From NCBI GenBank assembly GCA_036877525.1, contig JAZGTH010000102.1, positions 682,501 to 746,500 of the forward strand: a stretch of 64,000 bases of DNA, written 5' to 3'. Below the pieces are notes generated by a model. It was not told the origin of the DNA. It searched no databases and was given only the letters and a program-made list of their open reading frames with translations. A program made the position numbers and the translations under genes. The number at the start of each line of letters is the position of its first letter. Position 1 is the stretch's first letter. This document shows positions 1 through 14,730 of this stretch, piece after piece. The DNA comes from Chromobotia macracanthus. Its lineage: Eukaryota; Chordata; Actinopteri; Cypriniformes; Botiidae.

Positions 1-3000
1 TACGTGTGAGTCCAATTTTGTCCAGATTTCAGAAAAAAAAATGTGGCAGCTAAGAAACTGTTAACTGTACAGCTGCAAACAGCCTGTATGATGTCTGTTT
101 AAAACATGACACAATGTAAGATACTCTTGTTTTTTTAGTCCACAGACATGAATATATCCCTGTTACTATAGGCAAATGTCTTCAACTCTTTGTCCCTCCT
201 GCAGGTATTTTTTGACAGGGTGTGTCACAGGTTGTTTTTTGGATTTTCAGTACAAATACAACAAATGCATTTAATGTTCCTTTATATGCAGTGGATTAAG
301 CTACAGCCTTGTACAACAATTATTAACCTATAGTCTGATATAATCTCTGATATAGTCTCTGATATAATCTAGTGCTAGTTATTAGTTAGAGTTATTAGTT
401 AGGGTGGGGGCTGAGGCTTATGATTGTACGTGTTTGTTTGGCAGCAATGTTAATTCAAGACCAAAAACTGTTAATCCAGAAACAAGATTCTATGTGGAAA
501 AGTTGGTGACCTGCACGCACAATTTGACAGTGTAAAACAAGGTCAACCACAGCAAGACACATTAACAAATGACAGCAAAACATTTCCGCATGAGAAATGA
601 CCTAAAAATCATTTCTGATATGATCGCTGAAATGTGCTTCAGTTTTTAATTCTTCCTTTTTCATTTGTGCTCAGCTGAGCACAAACTGCTCAAATGAGTT
701 TTTCCAGAAACGTGTCAATCTGAATTTAAAAGCAATTGTACAATTGTTTTTTGTCCTTATCTTTGGCAGCTTTTTGCATTCATTTTTTATTTTCGAATGG
801 CTGTTTTTTTGCAGTGCACAATGTGGTTTGATCTATAACTTTAAAACAAGGTCATCTGCAGCTAGATGCATTATTAGCCAGTAGATGCTCGACAGAGGAG
901 ACCTTTCTCAAATATGTCATGATGCCTGTGTGCCTTCATTCTGACGTATCGAGTGATAAAGTGTACTTCCAACGTTTAAACTCCTCCTGGGGTCTCCTGG
1001 AGGATACCTGGCTCCAAACCTTTCTCTTTGTATCTGTAACACAGTTAGTGAGAACGTGCAGCATTTAATGATGTTTAATGAGTTCTCCTGAGATCCAGCA
1101 GCAAGTCCTGCTCTTCTGCTTTGTGACTGAGGAACAATGGAGGATAGGAACCCTACAGTGTCTGATTGTCTCCTGATGGATGACTTTCTCTGGGAGAAAG
1201 CTCAGGGGAGTTGAGAACAGTGCAGGCAGTATTGTATTGTGTTGTAGCTCTGAACAGATAAATCTGTGGGTTCTGTCATGGCTTACATGGCCAATCACAG
1301 ACCAGAATCAGTTAATACCAGACAAGCAAGTTCCCAGGGCCTTTTTAATGATTAGTTTACCATAATCTTAAAATAATGTTCTGTCTAAATATCTAGATAG
1401 TTCCTTTTATTTTAGTGTGGAGTTAAATAATATTGTACTCAGGGGTAATGAAGGTTACGTGTGTCTTTAAAAACATGCCGTCACAGTAAGGGTCACACAC
1501 AGATGTGTGCTCATTAAAGATTCAGAGTGAGTTGCTCACACTTTGTGTTACAGGTTTACATCTTCACACCTGAAGTTTACAGACACACATCCAGCATCGT
1601 GGACGATTACTCAACAGAGAATTATTTTACGGTAATTCTTAGAGCTTCTAAAAAAATACAAAACTGGTGTATGACCAAGATCATCACAGTTTGATTAATA
1701 ACAGTATATATTACAGTACAGTTGTTTTTCTTTAAAGCCAACAACGTTTTATATTACACAATGATGTAGTTATGCCTATATTTTTATATATTAAGAACTT
1801 TACAAATGAAAGGTAGTTTATCTTATCTTTAATTTCTTTTTTATTGCAAGCCTGATGGAAACAAACCAAATGATAAAATGAGTTTTATATTGATGCATAA
1901 AGTTGCAAAAGCATCAGTTTTGCTGTTGGTTTCTCTGTATTATTGATCTAATGGCTTTAGTTTGTGAACATATTGATCTCTATTATCATTTTCTCTATGA
2001 TAGATCTCTATGATAATTTCTCTCTATCCAAAGTGTTCTGTACTGTATGAATGTGGTTATGTTATTGTAATTGTACAGGCAGTCAGTGGACTGTTGGCAA
2101 TAGCAGCTTTGCACCTCTGAAGATTTTTCCATGAGTCTGTGCACAATAAGGAGTGAGTGGGAGAGACGAGTGCTCTGATGATGATGCTGTTAATGTAATT
2201 GTACTAGCTGCCATGAGGAAAAGTGCTGGTGGCTTGTTTTTCATACTGTTTACCCACACGCTTTGACTGTAATAAACAATTCTACAACTATGAGACATTT
2301 AGACATAAGAACAGAAGCTAGAATTCTCTATTTCAGGGTGTTGCCAGCAGCCTGTGCTGTTGACTGGGCTGTATAGATATCTGACAGAACAGTGGCTCTT
2401 AGCCTGTGAGACGTGATTACAGATCTCTTCTTAAAGAGTCATGGACAGCAGGAAAAAAAACAATGCAAATGTCTGTTTCATTCATTTAGGACAGCAAAAT
2501 AAGTAGGCTTATTAATGTGATAGTTCCTTAAAAACTATGAAATGAGTGTTACAGTGTACCAGTTACAGTTCACTGTATCAGGGCATTAACACAGCCTGTT
2601 TTTATGGCTGTTTTTGCACTCAGTCATTTCTTTACATGGTACAGGTCTTTGTAAATGTGGACAGTCTTTTGGGCCTGTTGTCAGGATCACTCATTTGTTT
2701 ATGTATCAGGAGTTACTTCACTTTCTACCAAGATGTGATGTGTGGTGCTTTGAAGCTGAGAGATGGATGCATAATGTTGACAATGAATAAGCATATGTGT
2801 AAATCTATTAACTCAGGCTCTAGTTCCCTTTATGACACTTGTTGTAGAGCCATCATGTAGGATATGTGTCGGCATAAATGACCTGTCTTCACTTTATGTG
2901 CAGCACCCCGGAATGGAAACTGTCTATATTGCCAAGACAATTTCGTGAATGACCTTTAGTTTAGTGGCTGTCAATTTATCCTGTAAAAAAAAGTAAAAGA

Positions 3001-6000
3001 AAAAATGTCAGCTCAAATGTTGTCTGACAAGAGCAATTTCCTGAGCAATCTATAAATCTGTGTTTAGATATATCTGTGATTTAACTGAAGCAGCTGGTCT
3101 TTTTACAGATCTGACCTTTCTTCACCACCACATTATTATCACAGATTTAGGCAGGCTGTGAAATACCTGGTGCAGTTAAGAGAAAAAAGGAAAAATGTCA
3201 AAGTTTGGATTTTTAAGTTTATTCTGTGGTGAAACTGACTCTTGGAGAGCATGTTCCCTCATCACAGCTGATGGCCAGACAGAACCCTGGGCTACTGTTA
3301 AGTCTGGAAATTATGAAATTCATGAAACTAGCTGAATCAGGCAGACATAGTGAATCTAGAGTCGTGAGACAGAGAAATTAGCACCCAGACTTTTGATATA
3401 ATCAGGAGAAGCATCTCTGCTGCCTGAGGTGTCTTCTAAACTGAGCTCTGCATACAGAATGATCAGACAGTGACTGACAGAAACACATTTACTGATTCAC
3501 TGACCACTGTGATTTCTGCCTGCTCATCATTAAGCTTTGACAATTTTACCCTAATGAAGAAATAAACATGATAAAGGAGTGATGAAGTGTGTAGTATGAG
3601 TGAATGTCCATTAATTCTTTCCTGTAACACTGGTAACAAAGACACATTTATCATAATCTGCCCTCAGGAACCACCAGGAGGCATTTTTCAGCATCTTATA
3701 GCTGTTTATCAGAGATGATGGGAACTCAAGAGCTAAATTTAAAGAACATCTCTTTAAAATCCTATTTCCATTGTGTTCATTCATTTGTCAGACACTGGTG
3801 GATGTCACGAGTGTTGGATTGAGCAGTATGAGGGTATAGAAACTTGACTGAGTTAAAGACCACTAGTACTAATAGGCTGTGGTTTACACTGGAGATGCCT
3901 GATGGAAATGAGATGAAAGGTTCTGTGTATTTGATTAGCAGGATAAAATAAACAATATTTTTTATGTTGTAAATATGTTGTAATCAATGTCATGTACTGA
4001 AGTGTTGAGACATACGTCTCGAGCTCTGTCTCGAGAACTGTTTTCACTGATGTGTTTCACATAATTTGTAAAAAGATCCTGTGGATGGACAGTGAGGGAA
4101 TTCAGTAAGTGATGATGACATCTAAGAGAGCGTTCGATCTTTAGCAGATGATCTAGTAGTTTATCTGTACAACTGTCTGCAGAGGTTTGTGTGTACACTC
4201 TAGAGCGTTTCATTGTGTACGGTTGCCAAGCAGCAACAGATTTACAGTACCTTAAATAATGCTCATCCAATCCGAATTTAGAACTAGAACTACTGTATCT
4301 GTTTTGAGTCTTTATTCATCCAGGTGTTACATAATGAAAAGCTCTTTTATACTAGACCTGTGTTTCATTTATTATCCAGCGTTTTGTTTGTGTTCAACAA
4401 AAGAAAATAAAATGAAATTGCATTTGTAAAATCTTTAGGCTATAGAATTTCATCAGAAATAACCTTATGTAAATGATACACATTTTTTATTATGACTTAG
4501 TTCATACCTCCCACCAGCAGTCCTCAGCAAAGGTTGGATTCTTTTCAAGTGGACTTTTAATGTTATAAACATTATGTACTGAAATTTCTGCAGTGCATAA
4601 AGTGCTGTTTGATATAGGCTCTCCACTCATCTGTCTTTATGAGTACTCTCAAATGCTTATTAATTCAGTACTTGGACTGTAGGCTTAGGAGAAGTTTTTT
4701 AAGAACCAAATCCATTACTGCAGTCTGGACATTTTTTTCCTGAAAGAGTTTTGAAATATTTATGCTTTTATTGCCACAGAAAAGATCTTCTTTCTTTAGG
4801 AAACAACAATAACAAGGGATGCGTCTGAAAGAATGGCTTATGTTTCTATTAAAAAGACACAAGGGCAGAAAGCTGATGACCTATTTTAACAAAAGTTCAG
4901 ATGCTGTGTATTTATTGCACATGCTGGATGTGAGAGGAGGAATCGATCTGATAAAACAGTCTCTCTTCTAAGGAAGGTGAATAGAGAAAGAGCTTTTAAA
5001 GCCCCTGATGGTCAGGATTTGCGTCACACTAAGGAGAGATGTGAAGACCGGCTCTAAAAAGAATTGTGTTGAGAACAGATAAGCTGTCGAGCTGGATTTT
5101 AATGGATATCTTTTGCCGTGAAACGTGTGAGAATTCAAGTCTGGTGTCAGTGACTTTTTAAGACATATTAGGTAGAGAGAGAAATGTGACCCATCTCTGA
5201 TTCATCAGCGTGAGATACGAGATGTCATTGCTTCAGTTCCAAGTCATTGTGTGTGAACTACAGAGAGTAAACACACAGTTGAGCTGTGGTAGTGTGTTTT
5301 AATAGCTTCACATGCAGCCCCTAGGACATTATCCAGAGTATGTCACTCAGAAACTCTTATCACAGACTTCAGATCAGCATTATTGCCAGTTTGTTTGTTT
5401 ACATCAGTGGTAAGATGTTGGACATGGAAATAAATGAACCGCAGTGACTGTGCGCAGGACACCCTGAACATTTATGTCAGATGAAATAACTGTGTTCTGT
5501 GAGAGTCGTGCAGTGTTATCTCCTGAGGTATAACATGTGTTGTTACGTTGTTGTTATATATATTTAACAACTTCTTCTGATGCTGTTTGTTCTCAATGGA
5601 GAGACAGTAATTAGATAAAACATTAAAATGTCATCAGGATACTTGAACTGTCATCATTTTCTGGAGATTTTTTTCAGTTCTGCACCTTCAGACATTTGCA
5701 GATATTACTCTTCTGCTCTAGGTGACATTGATAACTAATTTTAAAATAAATTCCCTTTTCTCCTTGCAAATTCATTAGGATTGCAGATGAACAGGGCTGG
5801 ATTTTTCAGAAGAAAGCGGCTGTAGAGAAAAGCTAAGAATGTTTTTAGTAAGATTTGATGCAGTGCGCTTTTCATAATTAGCTTTCAGTAGAATAATTTT
5901 TTTCTCAAGTCTCTTGTTTACACATTACACTGAGAGTTTTGTTTCACTAGTTGTTTGTTTAAAAGCCGTCAGATCAGAAGTATTTGATGCTGGAAAAGCA

Positions 6001-9000
6001 GACAGTGATAAATGGAACACACTGCGGTATTTAAATGAGTTTATATAGGAAACTTGCCAGTCAGGTCTAATATAAGAGAAGACTGCTGAAATTGTTGCAC
6101 TAAAACAAGCAGAAACTATAAAACAAGCATGTGTTACATCTGCTTGGGCCTGAGAATGCTGAAGTTGCTTCCAGTAAAATCTTTTGTGACAGTAAGACCT
6201 TTCAGTCTCTCTTAATCTCCAAATCTTTATGTTGGTTTATGAACAGTCTTTACGTGTGTGATACAGTTTCCATAATGCCTTTAGGGTGTCAGTCAGTCCA
6301 GTTTGGCTACAGCATGTCTCCTCTTCATTTCTTTCTGCAGAACTAAACAGAAATCAAACAAGCACATTAAAGTAGAGCTCTGTGGTGCTCTGTTTAAAAT
6401 GCATGTATGGCCAAAAAGAGGCAGAAATATGATCTGTCTTACAGGTTTGCTTTAGGTGGGTTGTGCATGTTTATTTCTCTTTGTGAAGGCAGGGCTGAAA
6501 TTTCAAACAGGCTGTGAGGCAGGCAGCCTCAGCGTGTGGTTTTCTTAAGGACCAGGAAATAGTCAGCTAGTGTTCTCCACCTGGGCTGCATCAAGATTTT
6601 ATGTTTTACTGAAAAGCACATAACTTTCATCCAACATGAATGAATATATTCCTCACCTTTCACAAATGAATGTTTGTAATGTTATTGTAAATGATGTTAT
6701 TTATAATGTTATATGTATGAACAGGAAATATGGACAGCAGCTAGTTAAGGGTAAATCTGTCTCTAGGTGTCTGTGTAAGTCTTCTTTTGATAAACTCTTT
6801 TGATAAACTCATTGTAATACATCTCTGATGATTGTCAAAGGCACTGGTGCTGGAGGGTCGCTTCACAGGATCTGAAACTCACAGAATAACACATCAGAGC
6901 TGATCCATGCTGGTGAAGTGAATTGTGGGTAAGAAACACTAACAACATCATCTTAGATTCTCCAGTTTGGATGAGAGAGTCGTTCTCCTTCTTTAGCTCA
7001 CAAGCCAGTCGAAAGATTATGATTTACAGCTCAGATATAGAAGATCCTTTCATTTCTTGTCTGTTATTTTTCCTGGAAAATGATTCAGCTGAATTGAAGT
7101 TTTTTTTTTTTTAATTTTAATAATTTAATCATTTAAGACAGCATTGAATTAAAATAACACCAGCAACATGCCCTGTTCATTAATGTGTGTTATCTGTAAG
7201 AAGAGAATGCCCAGTTTGTTTCATGTCCATGTGGGCCGGAATAAACTATGATAGCAAACACCCACAGTCCGATCAGATCCTGCATGATAAAACAAAGTTC
7301 CACCCTGTTTTCGTACATTAGTCTTGCTTTCAAAGAAATTAATTTTGTCAGAAAATACAGTCCAGAGTTTGAGACAGGACTGTTTGAGAGGGTTTAATAA
7401 TAGTGTGTTATTCTGTGTTGTAAAGCTAAAAATGACATACTTCAACTTTCACTTAACTAAATCAATGCAAGTAGAAACTTTGAATGAGGCATCAGATAGT
7501 TTTGTCCTAGAGGTGTGACAGCAAAGGCTGTATTTGAGTCGCAGTATTAGCATGTTCTCTGTTCTTCTATAGAAGCTGCATTTAACCGAATGTAAAGAAA
7601 CTGTATATGCGGTTTATACTCCTGTATCTGAAGCAGCGACAGATGATTCTGATTACAGCTCTGTGCTGTAGAGTTCTGGAAGATGTTATTCATAGAGCCA
7701 AAAACAAACAGCTTATTAACTGCTTGTGTCTTCTGACATTTTCTCAATACCTCAACATGTCATAACAGAAACATTTGGGAGTTTATGAGTTTATTCAGCC
7801 TGGTGGAGCAGTAATCCTTCTTTTCTCCATGTTTCTGCTTTGGTTGTTTTTAGAGGTTTAAATTCTTATATTTACTCAAATTTACTCTCGCCTTCCTTCA
7901 CTGCTGGAAGAGAATCCACACCTGCTGCTTCTGTTTGTCATACTGCTACACATGTACCGGATGCCTACCCACAATCCTTTGCTCTAGTATGTTAGATATA
8001 TATGTGCCCATCATACTACAGGACTGTCCTGCGAAAAGCTCCTTAAAAAAGGCATGAATGTACTAATAATCAATGTTGTATATCATATAATCTTTTGGGA
8101 TCAGTTTTACTCACAGATGAAAGAAAACAAAGTACAGAGAAGTAGAAAGTCAGGCCTACCTTCAAGTCATTATAGATCCGTGAGGTTCAGATCTCAGAAT
8201 AACAACACCACTGCAAATGCTTCCTGTTTCTCTAGAACCACTGACAGAAATAAGATTTCATCTCTGCTGTTGTACAGTACACAGCTGGAGTCTGTCACCA
8301 CGCTCCTGTTTAGACACTGAAATGTGATTTAAAATAAATTCACCTCATTCTATTTAAAGGCTGTTGAGTGAGAAGTATTCAGCGTTGATGTGGAGCTTTA
8401 CTGTCAGTGGTGTCAACTGAGTCTGGGATTGTTAAACAGACACATAAAACCAGACACTCTGTGTGTGATGTTTAACTAGGCAGAGAAAAGCATCATGCTT
8501 TCAGAGTTTATTTCTACACTCAATGTCAAAAGCTCTCATTAAAGTTGAATATTACATTGGCAGACTGTCATGTTGTTTCAGTTTAGTTGAAAACAAGTGA
8601 TCTGATCATTTGAGGATCAACAGGGGGAAATAAAAACTCATTGTCACTCAGTGGTGTCTGTGGTTGTCAGCTAAGTGACTCACTTGTTGGAAAGGGTTCA
8701 TAAAGTGACCTGATTAATTGGTTTATTTGGCGAGCACCATTAGTGAGACTGAATTTGGATGTTGCTGTCATTAAAATGTTGCATTGCGTGACAATTGCTC
8801 AGTGATTCTGTGATTTTCATTCAGTTCTTTTCATCTTTTTCTGTTAGAAATGTGACCCAGTTTGAACTTTGTTTCTGATGGTGCTGGTGGTTCGTGTGCT
8901 GAATCATTTATTAGGGCAGGTAATGAGTGCAGTACAGTCTGAAGGATGAGCAGGCTGTTTTCTTTGTTCTGATGTGAGCTGGCTTTCTGCTGTGTCTGGT

Positions 9001-10638
9001 TCTGGTGAGTGTTAATTCTGGACTCTGTGTGGAGAAAGCTACAGAGCACAGAGCTGTGTTTACTGTTGAGTGGATGATGGGTTTGTCATCACGCTGCCCT
9101 CAACATGTTAGTACGTCTCTTTTCCTCTCTGTGCTGTTGATAATACACATTTCACCACTTTAACTTGTTTGTTTGGAGTTTGACTTTATAATGGGTGTTG
9201 AGTGAGACAACATTGTTTAAATGTATAAACGTTAACCTGAAGTCTTGGAGAAAAAGGTGTCAATGTCCATTTATCAACTACCCACAAACTCAGAGACATT
9301 ACAGAGACATGAAGGGGCAGGAAATGGAGGTGATTTTGGCGGCGTTTGAGACCTTTCAGGCTGATCTGCTTTGATTCTGTCTTCTCTGTTTAGACGTGGC
9401 TGACACATCATTTTCAGACCAACACAACTCAGATACACAGATGCATCAAAACTTGATGAAAATTAAAATTTCAGTTTCCTGACCAGAGATCAGGGGAAAG
9501 GGCTCACATGCCACTGCATGGCAGGTGGAGAAAATCCCATTTCCTGCCTCTCCCCTCTCATTTCCCAGAATCTTTGGCCCCCACTGTGACGCATTAACAC
9601 ACAGCAGGATTTGTGTGAGCAGATTGGATTAAGTTCTCAGTTGCAGCCTGTGATCTGGAGCTGACTTTCATCTGAGTTTAGAGACGAGCTCATTGATTCT
9701 GCCCTGAAAAACACAGCGATACATTGTGACTGACTTCAGGCCTCTTACTGGAGTGCTGTGCAGGACGACAGACACCAGACACTGACAGCTTGACTTCTTT
9801 ATGAAAATTGTATCATTTGTAGTCCTTCAGTTGTTGTTGTTTGCAGAAATAAATTGCTTTGAAATGTTAGACAAATGTTAGTGTTTGTATTATGTAGTTG
9901 ATGTAGTAATGCGTTGCATTGAATGGTTTTATTTTATAACATTTTTATATTAATGAGCCTCTTACATAATTATGACATGAGAATAATGCAGCGTTTGTGA
10001 TGTAGAATGAAAAACACTGACATCAGTCTCACCCGTGTGCTGAGCTTTTCCTGCATGTGTGTAATTAGATATTGTCATAGACTCAGCTGGAAATGTGGAC
10101 TTGCATTTGCAGCTTCTGATTTGTAGCCAAAATAAACCTGCCAAAGGTGAATTTGGTGAATCAGTGCAGTATTAAATATTGATTTGTCACATGTAAAGAA
10201 TAAATCTTCATATGAAAAGCTCTTAGCACAACACATTTGGGATTGTGCTGTATGTATTGCTTTTTGACAAGTTGCACTTGTAAATGTTGCTGGAACGTTT
10301 TTTTTGAGGATTTGCAGAACACCTTTAATTTGTTTGTTGGCTGCTTGCCTGGCAACAAAAAACAGCTATCAACAGAGCAAACATGCAGAAATTTCTGCTC
10401 TGCGTTAGAACTGGCCTTTCATTTCATTTGATCTGAAAAAGTATCAAGCAATAATCACTCTGCATTGTGCCTAAACAGCATTGGTTAGCGCTTTTTAAAT
10501 GGTGATTTATCATTTAGCTGACAGTTTATCTTTACAGTATAAATATAACCTGAAGCAACATGACTTTAAAAGTGAAGTGTTTTTCATATTAAAATTCTTT
10601 CTTCTATTCCAGTTTAATATAAAGAGACAGCTGGAAAA
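1..10638. other. Noncoding gene-desert sequence
   Basis: AT-rich sequence with frequent stops in all frames. Open frames up to about 100 codons exist, but none shows a domain, codon bias or flanking splice signals I can recognise. The only local structure noted is a 12-bp triplication near 334 and T runs near 7100. No RNA gene was found. Confidence 0.7.
334..369. repeat. 12-bp triplication
   Basis: Three adjacent copies of TCTGATATAATC (the middle one has GTC at its end). Confidence 0.9.
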
Positions 10639-10735
10639 TTGATTTCCCTGAAAAGTGTAAATGCATTCATTGAAACTGTTCTGTTTGTTTGAGCAGCACA
10701 CCGTTGGCTCAACCAATAGCGTGAGTTTGGGGCGG
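10639..10735 (+). repeat. Dispersed repeat copy 1 with CCAAT and GC boxes
   Basis: It contains TTGATTTCCCTGAAAA (10639-10654) and, after about 50 extra bases, TGGCTCAACCAATAGCGTG running into TTTGGGGCGG (10705-10735). A second CCAAT follows at 10754-10758. The two blocks recur directly joined in inverted orientation at 11652-11701. The open frame on the minus strand through this region (10709-11047) is attributed to the repeat. Confidence 0.7.
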
Positions 10736-11651
10736 AACTATCACTTTCTCCGACCAATGGCATTTGGAAACATTATAGTCATTTTTGCAGTTCAGTTTAA
10801 TGGTGCTAATGCTGTAAACATTACTTGACAGTTTGGACTGAATGAAGGGCACAGTGTTGATAGTTTGTGGATTGCGGGACTTTGTTCGCGAGGCTACATT
10901 TTTAACCATTATACTAGAGCATGTCTCTTCCTGAAATCCTTTCAATAGTCCAGAGGGTGCATTACCAGGAATGTGTTGAAATGGTACACAAAGAGAGCAG
11001 TCCAGAAGCAAATGTACCTGCAGATTGTCCCTTCTCTGACAGTACACATGGATGTTTGTGTGTGTGTCTTTACTTCTCTGAAGAGTAACATGCCTGAGTG
11101 TTTCTCTGCTCTGTGCATGTTTTATGGGACTATGAAGCTGGAGGCTTCATTTTCTTAGTGGGAAGGCTCAGTTTTCTCTCTGTCTCTTTTGTAGTCTGTT
11201 TTCGGTATGCCTCACACCTCTCCAGTAGGACTGTGAGGAAACACGACCAGAGAAGCATATGGTCATCTAAATAAGCAGGGAGGCATTTTGTGCAGAAATG
11301 TGACGTGAATAACCATGTAGTTTATTGTGACACTGTGATTAGCACAGGCGGGTACACCGTGAAGAGAGAACAGATGTTGTGGATGTAACACAGAGCCGCC
11401 TCAGTCACTTCACTCATATTACATGTCAACCCCTTAAACAGCAGTTACAACTAAATACCAAAGAGGTTCTAAAATGAGACGATTACGAGTCTAACTGCTG
11501 TGGTATATTATTCTTAATAGGGAACTATTAAACGGTTAATTCACAGTGAATGCAAGATTATATAAGCCTGTGTCATTTTGTGTAGATTTCTCACTGGGTG
11601 TTCTGCCAAAGAGAATAAAAAAATAGGTTTCTTGAACAGTTAAACAGACTG

Positions 11652-11701
11652 TCCCACCCCATGCTCACATTATTGGTTGAGCCATTTTCAGGGAAATCAA
11701 C
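11652..11701 (-). repeat. Dispersed repeat copy 2, inverted
   Basis: On the minus strand it reads GTTGATTTCCCTGAAAA, then TGGCTCAACCAATAATGTG, then AGCATGGGGTGGGAC. This is the same order as the copy at 10639-10735, without the intervening 50 bases. The two copies face each other about 0.9 kb apart. They may be ends of one degenerate element or two separate insertions. Confidence 0.7.
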
Positions 11702-13274
11702 TTGGCTTGCTTACTGTATCGTTGTGTTTGCATATTAAGATGAGATAAGAGAAGGTATTACAATCAGAGTACATGGAAAATGATTAGCAATCCACATACA
11801 CTGTACTTTTTCTGTCACCCTTATTAGGCTTATTTTAAGCGTTTCATAATTTATTAAGTGTGAGCATTGAATTTAGTTGAGCAGAAATTCATAATTCATC
11901 TCCTTTTGTGCTCTGCTGTAAAAAAAGTCATAGAGGTTTTGTGTAAAATTAGGGTAATAAATGATGACAGACTTTTCATTTGTGTGTCTTTTTATGTGAA
12001 ATGAATGTGTGTTTATTCATGCTCTAATGTGTAAGATTTTCACACATTAGACATGGGCCAGTAAGAACATAACACCTGTAGTCTTGTGTGTGTTGACAGC
12101 AGTATTATAGTAGTCAGCAGTTCCCAGTGGCAATAAACAGAACTGCAGTCAGTTTGCTTGAACGGCCCGACAGCTCTGGACATTCACACATTAAATCAGA
12201 TGACTTTAGGGCAGGATTTTCTGTTTGACTGAATCAGGGTGGAATTATTTGATACTTTTGTGAAAGCAGTTCTGTAGAATAACCTGCACTGTTGAATCTG
12301 GCACAGTAAGATCACTGATATTTATTTATTAGATAAATTGTTGAATGGTTTCATGTTGTCTTTAAATGGTAATCTCACCCAACAATGAACGTTCTGTCAT
12401 AATGTACTCTTGTTACAAACCTGTCTGATGACTTCTTTGGTTTAGCAGAACCACACAGAACTAGATTGCATCTGGACTGGACAAAAATCTGTGCAGTGCA
12501 AGATGCTTCAGTTATTTTAAGTACACTTTCCCCGAGAAGAACAAATGTTATTTTTAAGTGCATGTATCTGATAAAAGTGTATTTGTTCAAATACACTAGA
12601 ATGTAAATCAAGTTTGAGGTACAGGAAATACAGGAGGGCTAAAATGTTGAGGGAATAAAAATATGGTACAAATATTCACTCCCTTCCAAACAGTCTATAG
12701 CTAGGAGTGATTTACAGTAACAGATGCTTGTTTTGTACAGTACTTGTAGTGTACATATTATAGATGCACCCTGAACATGTCTTTAAACACTGATTTAAAT
12801 CTTTACCCTTAATTCATTTGTCATGCCCTGTTAGATATAGAATGACACTTTTGATTTGACTTTCTTATAACGCTCCCAGGTCTGAGAGGAAGATTCCTAA
12901 TGGAGATACTCATCTCCTGCTGAATGAATGTCTCTTATCTGCATTCTTCACTAATGCCCAACAGTATCATCGTTGGCTAAATTGTTTTTACGGGCTTTAT
13001 GGGGCATGAAGGACAGTTTCTGATAATGGAAGAGAGTGGTATGGTGAAATACCAAGATAATAAGAAACATTTTAACCATGTGCTGCTGTCATGAATGAAG
13101 GAGGACGGATGTTAGCTGAAATTATTCATTTCCTGTGAGCTAGCATCACTAGCACCAGATTAAACAGGTCGGCCGTGATCTCTCATGAGCTCTGACATCA
13201 CTGAGACAGTAAGACTGAATGAACACATGAGTTTATACAGAGCTGATACAGAATAAACAGCAGCACAAGTGCAG

Positions 13275-13337
13275 AGCTCTGACTGCTGCTGTATATGACA
13301 GAATAAAGCTTTGACTGGTGCTGTATGTGACAGAATG
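13275..13337. repeat. Imperfect tandem duplication, 32-bp offset
   Basis: AGCTCTGACTGCTGCTGTAT at 13275 recurs as AGCTTTGACTGGTGCTGTAT at 13307. Both continue into TGACAGAAT, with four or so differences over 31 bases. Confidence 0.85.
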
Positions 13338-14713
13338 AGGTAGAACTGTAATCTTCTCTTGTTTCTTCTCTGGCATATTAAATCAGCATTGTGTTTTGAA
13401 AACTCATGCTTTTCTGTGTGCCAGAGATCCTAAGTGTTTGGGAAATGCTAAATAATTAGAATCAATTCTTTACAATGCTTTTAATGCTGTGATTATGAAC
13501 CATCTGTGTCTGCTACATTTTTCACCAGAAAACAGCTGCTATGCTCTTCCCTTCTCGAGCCTTCTAGTTCTTCTCTGTTTCCAGTCACTCTGGTGCTCTG
13601 ATCACTGCTGTGTCTGCTTATGAGGAGGAGCATCATGATTCACATTCTTTGAAAGTGCTTCACAAGTACCTGCAGTAATGATGCGTGAAGCCCCAGGTTC
13701 ATCTCATTTACAACACTTATAGTGTGCTGAGCCATCATGGGTAATAAAACCCTGGTAATACCCAGTAGAGCTGAGGTTGGAGAGAAGGTTTAGTTCAGTC
13801 AGGTACTGTTCAAACTGCATGCTTAAATATTTGCATGTTCTGTAACTAGTTTTCTGTTGATGGCCCAGGTTTGCAGAGCTAGTCTCCTGCAGTATGAAGC
13901 AGCTGAGGTTGTATAGCGTGTCGTGTTAAGGGACAGAGTTCTCATTAGTGTTTCCTGTTCTTTCAGTAGCAGGATTCATGCTGTTGCACCATCTGTAGAG
14001 TGAGGGAGGGAAAGAGAGATAATTGCAGAAAGAGGCCCTCGGTCAGGCTGGATCTCTTTGTAGTTTTCCTAGAGTGTAATCAGAGTACAGGAGAGACACA
14101 CACAAGTGGCTGAGCGATAAGTGACACTTCGTCTCAGAAGTATCAACAGAATGCTCATTTTTATTCTGTGCTCACTTCCTGCTCACTTGTTCTGGCTCAA
14201 CCTTCCACTCGGAACCAAGCACTGGTGCCAAGTCTGCGAAACACAGTACTTCTAGACTGTGTGAGAGCTTGTTATTTCTTAAAGGTGAAGGAAAGAGGTG
14301 AGCGAGGAGAACCAGGTTTTAATCAGTCTTTCTTTGCACTCTTTCATGTGCTCTTTAGATGGTGCAGCTCTGTGCTAGCCAATCAGCTTCTGAGTTTGAC
14401 AGCACAGAGGGCTCATGGGAAGAGAACTGCCTGTCTTCCTCCATCACTCCTGCACACAATCCTGTGCTGTTTTAATAAAACAGAAGCTCGATTCATTCAG
14501 CACTACACCAGCAGAGGTCTGTGAGAGGAATTGTTTTGTTTAATATGTGAATATGACCTACACAAGACACACTGTAGATCCCTCACACTGCATGGAGCTA
14601 TTCATCACATATTCTTCTGCTCCGTCTGCATGAGGAAAGCATCACTGCAGTGACAGATGAACAGCATCAATTATTCACTGATAAATCTGTTCATATACTA
14701 GGCCTTTAAGCAG

Positions 14714-14730
14714 ACAGAGAGAGAGAGAGA
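14714..14730. repeat. Short GA-rich microsatellite
   Basis: AGAGAGAGAGAG run with flanking GACAGA interruptions. Confidence 0.85.

Noticed and set aside
10709..11047. 112-codon open frame on the minus strand
   Set aside because: It starts inside the dispersed CCAAT-bearing repeat and shows no protein family features.
14168..14524. 118-codon open frame
   Set aside because: No domain, no splice context and a composition like its surroundings; it is within chance expectation for 64 kb on six frames.
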